Positions 51,351 to 62,557 of a stretch of DNA of 64,000 nucleotides are shown one piece after another. The stretch's first letter is position 1. Each line of letters starts with the position of its first letter. Under the pieces are notes generated by a model that did no database searches, was not told where the DNA came from, and worked only from the letters and a program-made list of their open reading frames with translations. Origin of the DNA: Oxalobacteraceae bacterium (GTDB lineage: Bacteria > Pseudomonadota > Gammaproteobacteria > Burkholderiales > Burkholderiaceae_D); NCBI GenBank assembly GCA_013284265.1, contig JABTBR010000023.1, positions 1-64,000 on the forward strand, given 5' to 3'. Both the position numbers and the translations under genes were made by a program.

Positions 51351-53777
51351 TCAGCCGCAAGCCGATTGCGGCGCATCGATGCTGTCGTCGTTGACGGCCG
51401 CCTGCGCCATCGCCTGCGACAGGGCCAGGCTGACCACGCCGTCGGCCCGGTGCAGCTTGGCGCTGCCTTCGCGGAAGCGCTCGGCCAGTTGTTCGCCGGA
51501 CATCGAGAAGGCTTCCTGGCGCGCGGCGGTGGAGAAGATGAACAGGGTGCGCAATGGGCTGATCCATGCGAGCTTGACCTTGCGGGTGGCGCCGTCTTCC
51601 TGCATGAATTCCAGCCACATGCCGCGCGTCAGGCCGTCGACCTCGATGACGGCGTCGTCGTCCTCGGCTTCCGGCGCGGGCGGCGGCGCCATTTGTTCCA
51701 GTTGCTGGCGCCGTTCGGCGGCCTGCTGGGCGGCCTGGACGGCGATCTCCAGCTGGCGCTCGGCGGAAATTTCCAGCGGCGCCCGCACGATGGAGGCATG
51801 GCATTCGGCCAGCTCGGCAAAGAATTGCAGGCGCTCGCCATCCTGCCACTTGATGATGTCCAGCCATTTGTTCAGGGTCGACAGCAGGCCCGGCAGCTTG
51901 CTGATCAGCTGCTTGCGCTCTTCCGCGCTGAGCTTGGGCTTGACGCTCCAGATCAGGTCATCCATGGTGCGGGTGGCGTTGCCGACGGCGCCGGGCTTGT
52001 CGTCCTCGATGCTGTAGGCGATCGTCAGGACCGAGGTCCAGCGCTGCTCCAGGAAGGCTTCGACCACGGCCACCACCTCGCCGGTGCCGATGCGCAGCTG
52101 CACGGCATTGCGGGCGGACTTGCTGGCCTCGGCCATTTTTTCCTGCTTGAGGGCGGCGGCGATCGGCTCGGCGATCGCGGTGGCGGCCGCGCTTTCCTCG
52201 GCCTTGATGCTCGCTTCAAGCTCATTGACGGCATCGGTAAACACCGACAACTCATGTTCGTAGTCGCGTCCGACCCGGTCGACGCTGCGCTGCATGGCGT
52301 GGAACAGGGGATCGTCCGGCCCCTTGCGCTGCTCCCAGCCCATGCGCGAGAGCAGATCGATCAGGCGGCGCGCTGGGTGGGCTTCCTGGAAGAAGAAGTC
52401 CTTGTCGACCAGCGCGGCCTTCAGTACGGGGATTTGCAGGAAACGGATCAGGTCGCGGATTTCCTGCGAAATATTCTGGTCGCGGAACACCGTGTCGAAA
52501 ATGGCCGACAGCAGGTCGATCGTGCTTTCATCGGCGCGCGACAGGCTGCCCTGGGGCATGCTTTCCTTGATATTCGGCAGGTAGAACACCTTGGCCGACT
52601 GCGCCGCGCCGCCGGCCATGACGCCACCTGGCGCCAGTCCGGCGGCGGGGGCGCCGCCGCCCTGCCCGGCCGCGCCAGCCATCCATGCTCCGCCACCCTG
52701 TGCGCCCGCGCCGCCGCCCGCAGCGGCGAAGCTGGCGGCGGCGGCAAAGCCGGGCACGCCGCTACCGAGCACGCCCTGCTGCCATTGAGCCAACAGGCTG
52801 AGCAAAGGCATCTTGGCGCCCACCTGGGACATGCGCTGGGCCACCTGATTGTCGACCTGGCCGCCAAAACCCTGGGCCGCGCCCTTGGTCCAGGCACTGG
52901 CCGGGGCGATCGGCATCATCGGCAGGTCGGGAATCGTCAGATCGAAATCTTCGGCCGGCTCGCTGGCGGCGAAGAACTGGCGCAGCTGCTGGGCCAGCGC
53001 GGCCTGGCCGGGCTGCACGCGCGGCTTGGCCGCGACGGCCGGCGCCGCGTTATGGGTATCGGCCTTGCGGCCCTTGTAGCCTTCCACCGAGCCAGGCAGT
53101 ACACCCTTGCGCTGCAGCGCCAGGTTCAGCGCATCGAGCATGGGCCCCAGTTCGAGGAACAGGCTGGGCTTGAGCATGGCTTGCAGCAGCGGGATGGCGT
53201 CGGCGTCGTCCTGGAAATCGTTCCACGCCAGCTGCAGCGCACTCAGGAACACTTCCGGGCGGAAGGGATTCTGGCTGGCACGCAGGATATCGCGGTCCAG
53301 CAGGAAGGCCAGCCGCACATTCAGGGTCTGCAACTGGTCGGCGTACTTGACTTCAAATGGACGGCTGACGCCGCCGAGGGCCACCTTGTTGTCCATTTCC
53401 TCATAGGGCACCAGGGTCAGCGACTGGCTATCCTTGCGCACGCCGGCCTTGGCCGCCGGGGCGAGCTGGGCGATTTCGAAGCGGACCGATTTCTCCACCG
53501 CCTTGGTGGCCAGGTGCAGGAAGGCGTAATTGGCGTTGCGCAGCATATTGCCGGCCTTGATGCGCGTATGCATGGTGCGCGTATCGCCGTCGGTGGCATC
53601 GATCAGGGCGCCGGCCAGGCGGGTGATCAGATCGAGCATCTGATCGTTGACGTGGCTGGTGACGATGCCGATCAACTCCTCCAGCACGGCATGCCGCGGC
53701 GAGACCGTCTTCTTCGGCGCCGTGGCAGTGGTGGATGGAGTGGAAAGCATGGTAGACCCGTTTGCGATGTTTGACAT
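51351..53777 (-). CDS. DUF1631 domain protein
   Basis: An 808-residue cytoplasmic protein of the DUF1631 family, common in beta- and gammaproteobacteria and of unsettled function. The N-terminal helical half begins SPRHAVLEELIGIVTSHVND. A Gly/Ala-rich linker lies at about 340-400. The central family block (LIRFLQIPVLKAALVDKDFF) follows. The C-terminal 100 residues form a small beta domain (LTRGMWLEFMQEDGATRKVK, then LAWISPLRTLFIFS) that resembles PilZ-like folds but lacks the RxxxR motif. It is monocistronic and has AT-rich upstream sequence. Confidence 0.85.
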   Translation of the reverse strand: MSNIANGSTMLSTPSTTATAPKKTVSPRHAVLEELIGIVTSHVNDQMLDLITRLAGALIDATDGDTRTMHTRIKAGNMLRNANYAFLHLATKAVEKSVRFEIAQLAPAAKAGVRKDSQSLTLVPYEEMDNKVALGGVSRPFEVKYADQLQTLNVRLAFLLDRDILRASQNPFRPEVFLSALQLAWNDFQDDADAIPLLQAMLKPSLFLELGPMLDALNLALQRKGVLPGSVEGYKGRKADTHNAAPAVAAKPRVQPGQAALAQQLRQFFAASEPAEDFDLTIPDLPMMPIAPASAWTKGAAQGFGGQVDNQVAQRMSQVGAKMPLLSLLAQWQQGVLGSGVPGFAAAASFAAAGGGAGAQGGGAWMAGAAGQGGGAPAAGLAPGGVMAGGAAQSAKVFYLPNIKESMPQGSLSRADESTIDLLSAIFDTVFRDQNISQEIRDLIRFLQIPVLKAALVDKDFFFQEAHPARRLIDLLSRMGWEQRKGPDDPLFHAMQRSVDRVGRDYEHELSVFTDAVNELEASIKAEESAAATAIAEPIAAALKQEKMAEASKSARNAVQLRIGTGEVVAVVEAFLEQRWTSVLTIAYSIEDDKPGAVGNATRTMDDLIWSVKPKLSAEERKQLISKLPGLLSTLNKWLDIIKWQDGERLQFFAELAECHASIVRAPLEISAERQLEIAVQAAQQAAERRQQLEQMAPPPAPEAEDDDAVIEVDGLTRGMWLEFMQEDGATRKVKLAWISPLRTLFIFSTAARQEAFSMSGEQLAERFREGSAKLHRADGVVSLALSQAMAQAAVNDDSIDAPQSACG

Positions 53778-53999
53778 GACAGCCCGGCGCGGCTAGCCAG
53801 ACTGGACAAATTTGAACAGGAGCCGCATATGCCCATTCTGGCACAAAATTGCCACATGGCAATAGGAAAGATGAAATAAATGGAGAGAATTCACCGTTTT
53901 TTGGGCCCGTGGCGCTGCAAGCTTGCCGCTCCAACCATTTTAACTGCATTGCCGGAAAGATTGTTAAATAATTATGCAAACACTGTGACACAAGAATCA

Positions 54000-54154
54000 G
54001 GGCGCAAGGCCTGCTCCTACAAGGCCATGCGCCCGATTCCGATAGCGAAAGCGTGGCCGGAATCGCATCATGGCCACACCGCTAACGCGGCAGTTGGGGC
54101 CTGTCCCGCCAGGGAGCAGCCCGGACCGCCGCCGCAACGGCGTATGCTTTTTTT
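54000..54154 (+). ncRNA. Candidate structured RNA or attenuator leader
   Basis: A 397-base gap (53778-54174) has an AT-rich first half and then a dense series of stems. Stem 1: GGGCGCA (54000-54006) with TGCGCCC (54028-54034), continuing inward as GGCCT/AGGCC across matching single-A bulges. Stem 2: CGATTCCG (54034-54041) with CGGAATCG (54058-54065), closed by GC-GAAA-GC. Stem 3: CCGC/GCGG (54079-54090). Stem 4: GGG-CTG-TCCC with GGGA-CAG-CCC (54097-54122) with two bulges. Stem 5: CGCCG/CGGCG (54130-54142), followed by TATGC and seven T. It ends 20 bases before the ATG of the small gene. It is either a separate small RNA or a 5' leader with an attenuator. No Rfam family is recognised. Confidence 0.45.
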
Positions 54155-54174
54155 AATTTCATAAAGGAATCAAA

Positions 54175-54387
54175 ATGAAATCGAATCAAAAAGGCAGTAG
54201 CAGCAAACAGAGCCAGGACAAGGACAGCGCCAGCAAGCAGTCGGGCTCGCAAGGCTCCAGCGGCAGTTCCAGCGGCTCGCGCAGCGGCACCCAGGGCGGC
54301 ACCCATGAGCAGCACGTGGAAGCCGGCCGTCAAAGCCACAAGAACGATACCAGCAAACAGTCCGGCTCCAGCGACAAGGAGCGCTAA
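54175..54387 (+). CDS. Small Ser/Gly/Lys-rich hydrophilic protein
   Basis: A 70-residue protein made almost entirely of Ser, Gly, Gln, Lys, Asp and Thr. It lacks hydrophobic segments and is probably disordered. The segment GTHEQHVEAGRQSHKN weakly resembles the KGG repeat of stress-induced proteins. AAAGGA six bases before the ATG supports translation, and the frame has no competing gene. Its function is unknown; a desiccation or stress role is only suggested by composition. It follows a strongly structured leader and ends before a bidirectional terminator. Confidence 0.65.
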   Translation: MKSNQKGSSSKQSQDKDSASKQSGSQGSSGSSSGSRSGTQGGTHEQHVEAGRQSHKNDTSKQSGSSDKER

Positions 54388-54467
54388 GCCCACCCGGCAG
54401 GGCCAGTCGCGGCGCGCAGGGCAAGTCCCGCCATCGCGCCGCCGGCCTAGCCTGGCCGGTGATGGCA

Positions 54468-54503
54468 AAGGGCCTGCCCCGGCATTGCCGCGGGCAGGCC
54501 CTT
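54468..54503. terminator. Bidirectional terminator between convergent genes
   Basis: AAGGGCCTGCCC (54468-54479) and GGGCAGGCCCTT (54492-54503) form a perfect 12-base stem. Short T runs occur on both strands. It lies between the small hydrophilic protein gene (plus) and the ClpP-like gene (minus). Confidence 0.75.
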
Positions 54504-54530
54504 ATCACGATCGAGGCGGCGCGGCGGCGC

Positions 54531-55091
54531 TCAGATATTGGTGACGCGGCGCCCCTTGGGCGGGCTGAAGTCGCGGATTTCCTGCACCATGCCCACGCCC
54601 AGCGCCTCGGTGGCCTTCAGGTGCAGGTCGGAATAGGCGTGGATATTCCAGTGCTCTTCCGTCAGTTGCACATGCTCGCGCAGGATCTGCTCGGTGCGGG
54701 CGTCATCGGCCTGCAGGCCCTCGACAATGATGCGGAGCGCATCGGGCCGGGCGCCGTGGGGCGCGCTGGCATGGGACTTGTGGATCATGAAGCGGGCCGT
54801 GTCGCTGGCATAGCGCCGCTCGCCGCACAGGAACAGGATCACCGCGATCGACGCCACCGCGCCGGCGTTATAGGTGACGAACTTGATCGGCAGCTTGCTC
54901 AGGTAGTTGTACAGGCAGATGCCGTCGCTGACATAGCCGCCGTTGGACTGGATCAGGATGTGGGCGGTGCTGATCCGGTCTTCGGTCATATCGGCCACGG
55001 CGTCGAACACGCGCCGCACCATGTCGCTGTTGACGTCGCCGGACAGGGTAAACCACGCTTGCCCATCGAAAGTATCGTTTTCTTGGCTCAT
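54531..55091 (-). CDS. ClpP-like serine protease (S14 family)
   Basis: A 186-residue ClpP-fold protein. The catalytic Ser is S81 in NAGAVASIAVILFLCGERRY, the His is H104 in RFMIHKSHAS, and an Asp in AYSDLHLKATEALGVG fits the triad. ILIQSNGGYVSDGICLYNYL is the usual oxyanion-side segment. It lacks the clpX/lon neighbours of housekeeping clpP and diverges in the loop after the His, so it is probably a second, specialised ClpP-type peptidase, perhaps self-standing. It is divergent from the gcv operon. Confidence 0.85.
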   Translation of the reverse strand: MSQENDTFDGQAWFTLSGDVNSDMVRRVFDAVADMTEDRISTAHILIQSNGGYVSDGICLYNYLSKLPIKFVTYNAGAVASIAVILFLCGERRYASDTARFMIHKSHASAPHGARPDALRIIVEGLQADDARTEQILREHVQLTEEHWNIHAYSDLHLKATEALGVGMVQEIRDFSPPKGRRVTNI

Positions 55092-55188
55092 GGCAGACTC
55101 GCAAAATCAGATGATTCATTCTAACAAATTGTTCCCGGCAGGGCCGCGCGCCTGCGGCAGGCGTGCGCCCGGCGGTAACGGCTGTTGA

Positions 55189-55217
55189 TTGACATAAATG
55201 CCCTTCTGGCATATATT
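55189..55217 (+). promoter_or_regulatory. Sigma-70 promoter of the gcv operon
   Basis: A perfect -35 TTGACA (55189-55194), a 17-base spacer and TATATT (55212-55217). The predicted start near 55224 coincides with the first base of the P1 stem of the glycine riboswitch, which supports both calls. Confidence 0.85.
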
Positions 55218-55224
55218 CCCGAGT

Positions 55225-55442
55225 CTTGATCGGGAGAGGGCCGCCACTGCGCTGCCGCCGAAGGGGCACTACCCAAAAACTCTCAGGCAAAAGGACCGAT
55301 CAAGGGACCGATACGTTGCAGCGGCTTGCCGCTGGGGCGTCATTGGCTCAACTCTGGAGAGCTGCCGCGGCGTCACGCCAGCGGCACACCGAAGGGGCGC
55401 GCGGGATATCTTCCCGTAATCTCTCAGGTACCAAGGACAGAG
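55225..55442 (+). promoter_or_regulatory. Tandem glycine riboswitch
   Basis: Two glycine-binding aptamers lie upstream of gcvT. Aptamer 1 (55225-55304) is closed by a perfect 9-base P1 (CTTGATCGG with CCGATCAAG) and contains CGGGAGAG, GCCGAAGGGGCA and CTCTCAGGCAAAAGGACCG. Aptamer 2 (about 55352-55442) is closed by CTCTG/CAGAG and contains CTGGAGAG, ACCGAAGGGGCG and CTCTCAGGTACCAAGGACAG. The family turns on glycine cleavage genes when glycine binds. The linker is about 47 bases and can form its own hairpin (AGCGGC-TTG-CCGCT). After aptamer 2, AGGGGT (55441-55446) can pair with ACCCCT (55499-55504), a possible expression platform; no T tract is seen. Confidence 0.95.
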
Positions 55443-55526
55443 GGGTCTGCGATCATTGTGGAAAAGGCTGGGTCAGCTCTTCCTTGTATGTTCTGTTAAC
55501 CCCTATTTCATTTGGACCGAGGAATC

Positions 55527-56654
55527 ATGACGCTCAAAGCTACCCCACTCAATCAAGCCCATCGCGCCGCCGGCGCCCGCATGGTCGATTTCGGCGGTTG
55601 GGACATGCCTGTCAACTACGGTTCGCAGATCGAAGAACACCACGCGGTGCGCAGCGATGTCGGCATGTTCGACGTCTCCCACATGTGCGTGGTCGACCTG
55701 ACCGGCACCAATGTGCGCTCCTTCCTGCGCGGCCTGCTGGCCAATAACGTCGACAAGCTGCAGGCCAGCGGCAAGGCCCTGTATTCCTGCATGCTCAATC
55801 CGCAAGGCTTCGTCATCGACGACCTGATCGTCTACTTCATCAACGAAGAATGGTTCCGCCTGGTGGTCAACGCCGGCACCGCCGAAAAAGACATCGCCTG
55901 GATCAGCGCACAAAATGCCGCCACGAACAGCGGCGTGAGCATCACCCAGCGCCGCGACGGCGCCCCTGCCGATACGATGGCGCTGATCGCCGTGCAAGGC
56001 CCGAACGCGCGCGCCAAGGTATGGGAAGTGCTGCCAACGACACAAGCCGCATCGGCCGAGATCAAGCCCTTCAACGCCGTCATCGTCAAAGACACCGCCT
56101 TCGGCGAAGTGATGGTGGCGCGCACCGGCTACACCGGCGAAGACGGCTTCGAGCTGGCCTTCCCCGCTTCGCAGGCCGAAGCGCTGTGGAACGCGCTGGT
56201 GGCCGCCGGCGTCAAACCGGCCGGCCTGGGCGCACGCGACACGCTGCGCCTGGAAGCGGGCATGAATCTGTACGGCCAGGACATGGACGAAACCGTCAAT
56301 CCGCTCGACGCTGGCCTGGCCTGGACCATCGACCTGGTGTCGCCACGCGACTTCATCGGCAAGGCGGCATTGCAGGCGATGGGCCAGAACGCCCAGTTCG
56401 TCGGCCTGATCCTGCGCGAAAAAGGCGGCGTGCTGCGCGCCCACCAGAAAGTGCTGGTCGCAGCTTCCGACAACGCTGGCGAAATCACCAGCGGCACCTT
56501 CAGCCCGACCATGCAGCAGGCGATCGCGCTGGCACGCGTGCCGATGGGCGTGGCCGTGGGCGATACCGTGCAAGTGGAAATCCGCGACAAGAAGCTGGCC
56601 GCCTCGGTAGTCAAGCTGCCCTTCGTCCGCAACGGCAAGATCCTGGCCGCCTGA
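55527..56654 (+). CDS. gcvT: Glycine cleavage system T protein (aminomethyltransferase)
   Basis: A 375-residue enzyme that moves the methylene carbon of glycine from lipoyl-GcvH to tetrahydrofolate, releasing ammonia. [21 protein letters not shown] is the N-terminal signature, [11 protein letters not shown] and [14 protein letters not shown] are conserved, and the catalytic Asp lies in [28 protein letters not shown] precedes the chosen ATG, five codons inside the longest frame. It is the first gene after the glycine riboswitch. Confidence 0.97.
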   Translation: MTLKATPLNQAHRAAGARMVDFGGWDMPVNYGSQIEEHHAVRSDVGMFDVSHMCVVDLTGTNVRSFLRGLLANNVDKLQASGKALYSCMLNPQGFVIDDLIVYFINEEWFRLVVNAGTAEKDIAWISAQNAATNSGVSITQRRDGAPADTMALIAVQGPNARAKVWEVLPTTQAASAEIKPFNAVIVKDTAFGEVMVARTGYTGEDGFELAFPASQAEALWNALVAAGVKPAGLGARDTLRLEAGMNLYGQDMDETVNPLDAGLAWTIDLVSPRDFIGKAALQAMGQNAQFVGLILREKGGVLRAHQKVLVAASDNAGEITSGTFSPTMQQAIALARVPMGVAVGDTVQVEIRDKKLAASVVKLPFVRNGKILAA

Positions 56655-56738
56655 TATGCAGGCGCTGCGAATGTGCCGCATCAGCGGCACTTCGCGCTAC
56701 ACTAATCAATCAACACGAACACTTAACTGGAGACCCAT

Positions 56739-57119
56739 ATGAATATTCCTGCAGACCTGAAATACACCGAATCCCACGAATGGGTACGTCTGGAAGCTGA
56801 CGGCAGCATTACCGTCGGCATCACCGAATTCGCACAAGACGCGCTGGGCGATATCGTCTTCGTGGAACTGCCAAAAGTCGGCACCACCTACGGCGCCGGC
56901 GACGACGCGGCAGTGGTGGAATCGGTCAAGGCGGCGAGCGACATCTACGCGCCGCTGGCTGGCGAAGTGATCGCCGTCAACGACGAAGTGGTCAACGCGC
57001 CGGAATCGATCAACACCGACGCTTACGCGAACTGGCTGTTCAAGATCAAGCCTAGCGATGTGGGTGCGCTGGCCGGCCTGCTCGACGCCGCCGCCTACGG
57101 CAAGACCACCGCGGCGTAA
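56739..57119 (+). CDS. gcvH: Glycine cleavage system H protein
   Basis: A 126-residue lipoyl carrier that shuttles the aminomethyl group between GcvP, GcvT and the L protein. The lipoylated Lys is K64 in [19 protein letters not shown], and the start [16 protein letters not shown] is typical. GGAG precedes the ATG. It follows gcvT by 84 bases. The 230 bases to gcvP contain a perfect hairpin and a copy of the dispersed repeat. Confidence 0.97.
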   Translation: MNIPADLKYTESHEWVRLEADGSITVGITEFAQDALGDIVFVELPKVGTTYGAGDDAAVVESVKAASDIYAPLAGEVIAVNDEVVNAPESINTDAYANWLFKIKPSDVGALAGLLDAAAYGKTTAA

Positions 57120-57131
57120 TTGCTGCCGCGT

Positions 57132-57154
57132 GCGCGCTGGAAAAACCAGCGCGC
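57132..57154. other. Perfect stem-loop after gcvH
   Basis: GCGCGCTGG (57132-57140), a loop of five A, and CCAGCGCGC (57146-57154) form a 9-base perfect stem 12 bases past the gcvH stop. There is no T tract. It could protect the gcvTH mRNA 3' end or cause partial termination before gcvP. Confidence 0.6.
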
Positions 57155-57170
57155 CGCTTACCTCATCTTG

Positions 57171-57269
57171 AACCCACGGCTGAGATCTGGGGTCTGACCT
57201 TAGGGTCCGGATAGTGGCTACGCCCCGCCGGCCCCGTTGGGACCGGCCCCCGGCTCTTTGCCTTGGGTT
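57171..57269. repeat. Dispersed palindromic repeat, copy E
   Basis: A 99-base copy between gcvH and gcvP. The left end is AACCCACGGC followed by a variant arm (TGAGATCTGG), then GGGTCTGACC. The right part is GGCCCCCGGCTCTTTGCC ending TTGGGTT. The middle is expanded with GC-rich dyads. The constant end is on the right, as in copies B and F. Confidence 0.7.
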
Positions 57270-57349
57270 CAAACAGCGCCGCAGTCGCGCACCCGGCAAT
57301 ACCCGGTAGCACCCGCAAGTCCCCTTTCATTACTTGGCCCTGACAAATC

Positions 57350-60244
<2,895 letters not shown>

Positions 60245-60272
60245 GCCGGCTTCGGCGGGCCACGGTGCTGTT

Positions 60273-60337
60273 AACACCCACGGCGTAAATCCGGGGTCTG
60301 ACCCGCCGGGTCAGACCCCAGCTCTTTGCCTTGGGTT
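60273..60337. repeat. Dispersed palindromic repeat, copy F
   Basis: A 65-base copy between the convergent gcvP and chemoreceptor genes. The left end is AACACCCACGGCGTAAATCC, the core is GGGGTCTGACCC, GCC, GGGTCAGACCCC, and the right end is AGCTCTTTGCCTTGGGTT. The core is nearly identical to that of copy C. Confidence 0.75.
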
Positions 60338-60371
60338 CAAGAAGCCGTCGCCGGCACGCTGGCGTTGACCG

Positions 60372-62033
60372 CTAGCTGCGGTTGGAAGCAAGGCGCAGGC
60401 GAGCCACCCGGCTCGCTCCTGCGCTTTTTTTCGTCCCGTCATCTTCCAGCAGCGGCCCCATGTCGCCGGCGCGCGCGTCGAGCTGGAACATCTGCACCGC
60501 GTTCGACAGGCTCAGGGCCTGGCCCTGCAAGCCCTGGGCGGCCAGCGCGGCCTGCTCCACCAGCGCCAGGTTCTGCTGGGTCATCTGGTCCATCTGGACG
60601 ATGGCCTGATGCACCCCGTGCAGGCTGTCGGCCTGCTCTGCACTGGCCAGGCTGATCTGGCTGATCACTTCCCCCACCTGCTGCACCGAGGCGACGATGT
60701 CGGCCATGCTGTTGCCCGCCTCTTCCACCGAACGGCTGCCCCCTTCGATATCGGACACCGACTGCGCGATCAGGCTCTTGATCTCGCGCGCGGCCGCCGC
60801 CGAGCGCAGCGCCAGCGCATGCACCTCGGTGGCGACCACGCCGAAATTGGTCCCATGCATGCCGGCGCGCGCCGCTTCCACCGCCGCGTTCAGCGCCAGC
60901 AGATTGGTCTGCACGGCGATGCTGTCGATTACGCCGACGATCTCGCCGACCTTGCGCGAGCTGCCGCGGATCGAGGCCATCGTCACGGCCAGGCGCTGCA
61001 CCACGCCGCCGCCGCGCACGGCGAAGTTGCTGGCGCACTGGGCCAGCTGGGTGGCCAGCTGGGCATTGCTGGCGGTCTGCGCCACCGTCAGGCTCAGTTC
61101 CTGCATGCTGTGGCTGGTCTGCTCCATCGAGCTGGCGGCGCGCTCGCTGCGCTCGGACAGGTCGGCGTTGCCGCTGGCGATCTGGCGGGTCGCTTCGTCG
61201 ATCGCCTGCGAGGACGTCAGGATGCCCTTCAGCGTCGCGTTCAGGTTGCGGATGCTGGTGTCGAGGGCGCGCGAGGTTTCGGCGATTTCATCGTTGCCAT
61301 ACACGCGCTGGCGCACCGTCAGATTGCCTTCGGCCAGGTCGCTGGCGGCCGCGCCGATTTCACGCACCTCGCGCAGCAGCGCATTGCGCACCGCCATCGT
61401 CACCAGCAGTGACAGCACGATCGACAGCAGCACCACCACCGGCAGCGCCGTGGCGAAGCCGGCAAACTCGCTCTCGGCCTTGCTATAGGCGCTCTCGCTC
61501 AGGCTCTGTTCCAGCCTGGCCAGTTCCTGCAGGCGCTGGGCCACGACGTCGAAGGCCCGCTCGGCCTTGGACATGGCATTGGCCGCCATCGACTGGTCCA
61601 CCATGCTCAGTTCAATCACATCGGTGATGGCCTTGATGTACTGGACGTGGGCCGCCTGCGACTGCACCACGAAGCGCCGCTCGGCGGGGCTGGCCTGGGT
61701 TTCCAGTTCCAGCTGGGCGTACTGGCGGTCCAGCGCGGCGTGGCGCGCGTGGATGTCGCGGATCAGCGCATCGACGCGCGCCGGCGAGAAGCTGGCGCTG
61801 ATCCAGGCCAGCAGCTGGTAGATCTCGGCGTGGGCGCGGTTGGCGTCGGCCACCAGGGTGCTGGCCGCCTTCAGGCGCACGGCGCGCTGCTGCATCATAT
61901 TGTCGAGCGACTGGTTCTGGCGCACCAGCCCGAGATAGGCGCCGGCCGACAGCATGATCAACAGCAGCAGCACCAGCGCCGGCGCCAGCAGCAGCTTGGG
62001 TCCGATTTTCAGTTTGCTCAGCATGCTCATCAT
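60372..62033 (-). CDS. Methyl-accepting chemotaxis protein, four-helix-bundle sensor type
   Basis: A 553-residue chemoreceptor. Membrane helices lie at about 11-33 and 190-212 of the chosen start. The periplasmic part is all-helical (NQSLDNMMQQRAVRLKAAST), a four-helix-bundle type rather than Cache. HAMP and the signalling domain follow, with the hairpin tip [20 protein letters not shown]. The ATG is preceded by GGGG. An in-frame GTG at 62114 overlaps the stop of the upstream sCache gene (GTGA) and would add 27 residues; translation could start there by coupling. The tip reads HGTNFGVVATEV where E/Q-G-R-GF is usual. Confidence 0.88.
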   Translation of the reverse strand: MMSMLSKLKIGPKLLLAPALVLLLLIMLSAGAYLGLVRQNQSLDNMMQQRAVRLKAASTLVADANRAHAEIYQLLAWISASFSPARVDALIRDIHARHAALDRQYAQLELETQASPAERRFVVQSQAAHVQYIKAITDVIELSMVDQSMAANAMSKAERAFDVVAQRLQELARLEQSLSESAYSKAESEFAGFATALPVVVLLSIVLSLLVTMAVRNALLREVREIGAAASDLAEGNLTVRQRVYGNDEIAETSRALDTSIRNLNATLKGILTSSQAIDEATRQIASGNADLSERSERAASSMEQTSHSMQELSLTVAQTASNAQLATQLAQCASNFAVRGGGVVQRLAVTMASIRGSSRKVGEIVGVIDSIAVQTNLLALNAAVEAARAGMHGTNFGVVATEVHALALRSAAAAREIKSLIAQSVSDIEGGSRSVEEAGNSMADIVASVQQVGEVISQISLASAEQADSLHGVHQAIVQMDQMTQQNLALVEQAALAAQGLQGQALSLSNAVQMFQLDARAGDMGPLLEDDGTKKSAGASRVARLRLASNRS

Positions 62034-62110
62034 GATGTGGCCCCGGTAGTAGCGTGGCAGCCAGCCACGGGAATACAGGCGTAGGCGTTCCAGCCGGGCG
62101 CGGATGTTGC

Positions 62111-62557
62111 TCACGGTTTGTAGATCCCCGCTTCCAGCGCCACGTCCTCCACCCGCAGCACATAGGTGGTCTTGGCTTCGACCTTGCCCGTGGCGGGATT
62201 GCGAAACTTGTAGTCGACCCAGCCACTGCCCTTGCCGCGCGCCAGCGCCACCATTTCGTGGCGAAACAGCTTGCCGTCGGCGTCGGGCACGTCCATCAAG
62301 TCCTTGCCGATCAGGGCCGTGGTCGGGTGGGCCACGGTAATGCCGTTCAAATCCCGCATGGCCAGATACAGCGCGCCCTGATTGAATTCCGGGTCTTTGC
62401 TGTTGATCTTGCTGATCATTTCACTCTTGCCATGGGCGCGCAGGAAGCGCGCGCCCCGTTCGGCCAGCGCGACCGCGTCCTTTTCGCTGGGCGCTGCGGC
62501 CCCGGCCAATGGCCAGCACAGCGCCAGCAGCAGGCCTGCCAACGTGGTTTTCATCAT
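62111..62557 (-). CDS. Secreted single-Cache domain protein
   Basis: A 148-residue periplasmic protein. A signal peptide (LAGLLLALCWPLAGAAA) precedes a small Cache-type sensor fold (DPEFNQGALYLAMRDLNGIT, PTTALIGKDLMDVPDADGK, GWVDYKFRNPATGKVEAKTT). It has no membrane anchor or output domain. The stop overlaps a possible GTG start of the chemoreceptor gene, so the two are co-transcribed. A ligand-binding partner for that receptor, whose own sensor is not Cache, is a reasonable inference. Confidence 0.82.
   Translation of the reverse strand: MMKTTLAGLLLALCWPLAGAAAPSEKDAVALAERGARFLRAHGKSEMISKINSKDPEFNQGALYLAMRDLNGITVAHPTTALIGKDLMDVPDADGKLFRHEMVALARGKGSGWVDYKFRNPATGKVEAKTTYVLRVEDVALEAGIYKP

Noticed and set aside
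54000-54154. Known RNAs (4.5S, 6S, tmRNA, RNase P) as identity of the structured region
   Set aside because: The conserved GGAAGCAGC loop of 4.5S, the tmRNA tRNA-like ends and the P4 motifs of RNase P were not found, and the length and fold do not fit 6S well.
53880-54164. Possible 94-residue gene upstream of the small hydrophilic gene
   Set aside because: No ribosome site, composition unlike the other genes, and it lies across the structured RNA stems and T7 tract.
62033-62114. GTG at 62114 as the chemoreceptor start
   Set aside because: It overlaps the upstream stop neatly, but it would place 27 basic residues before the first membrane helix. The ATG at 62033 gives a normal receptor N-terminus. 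It is kept as an alternative in the feature.
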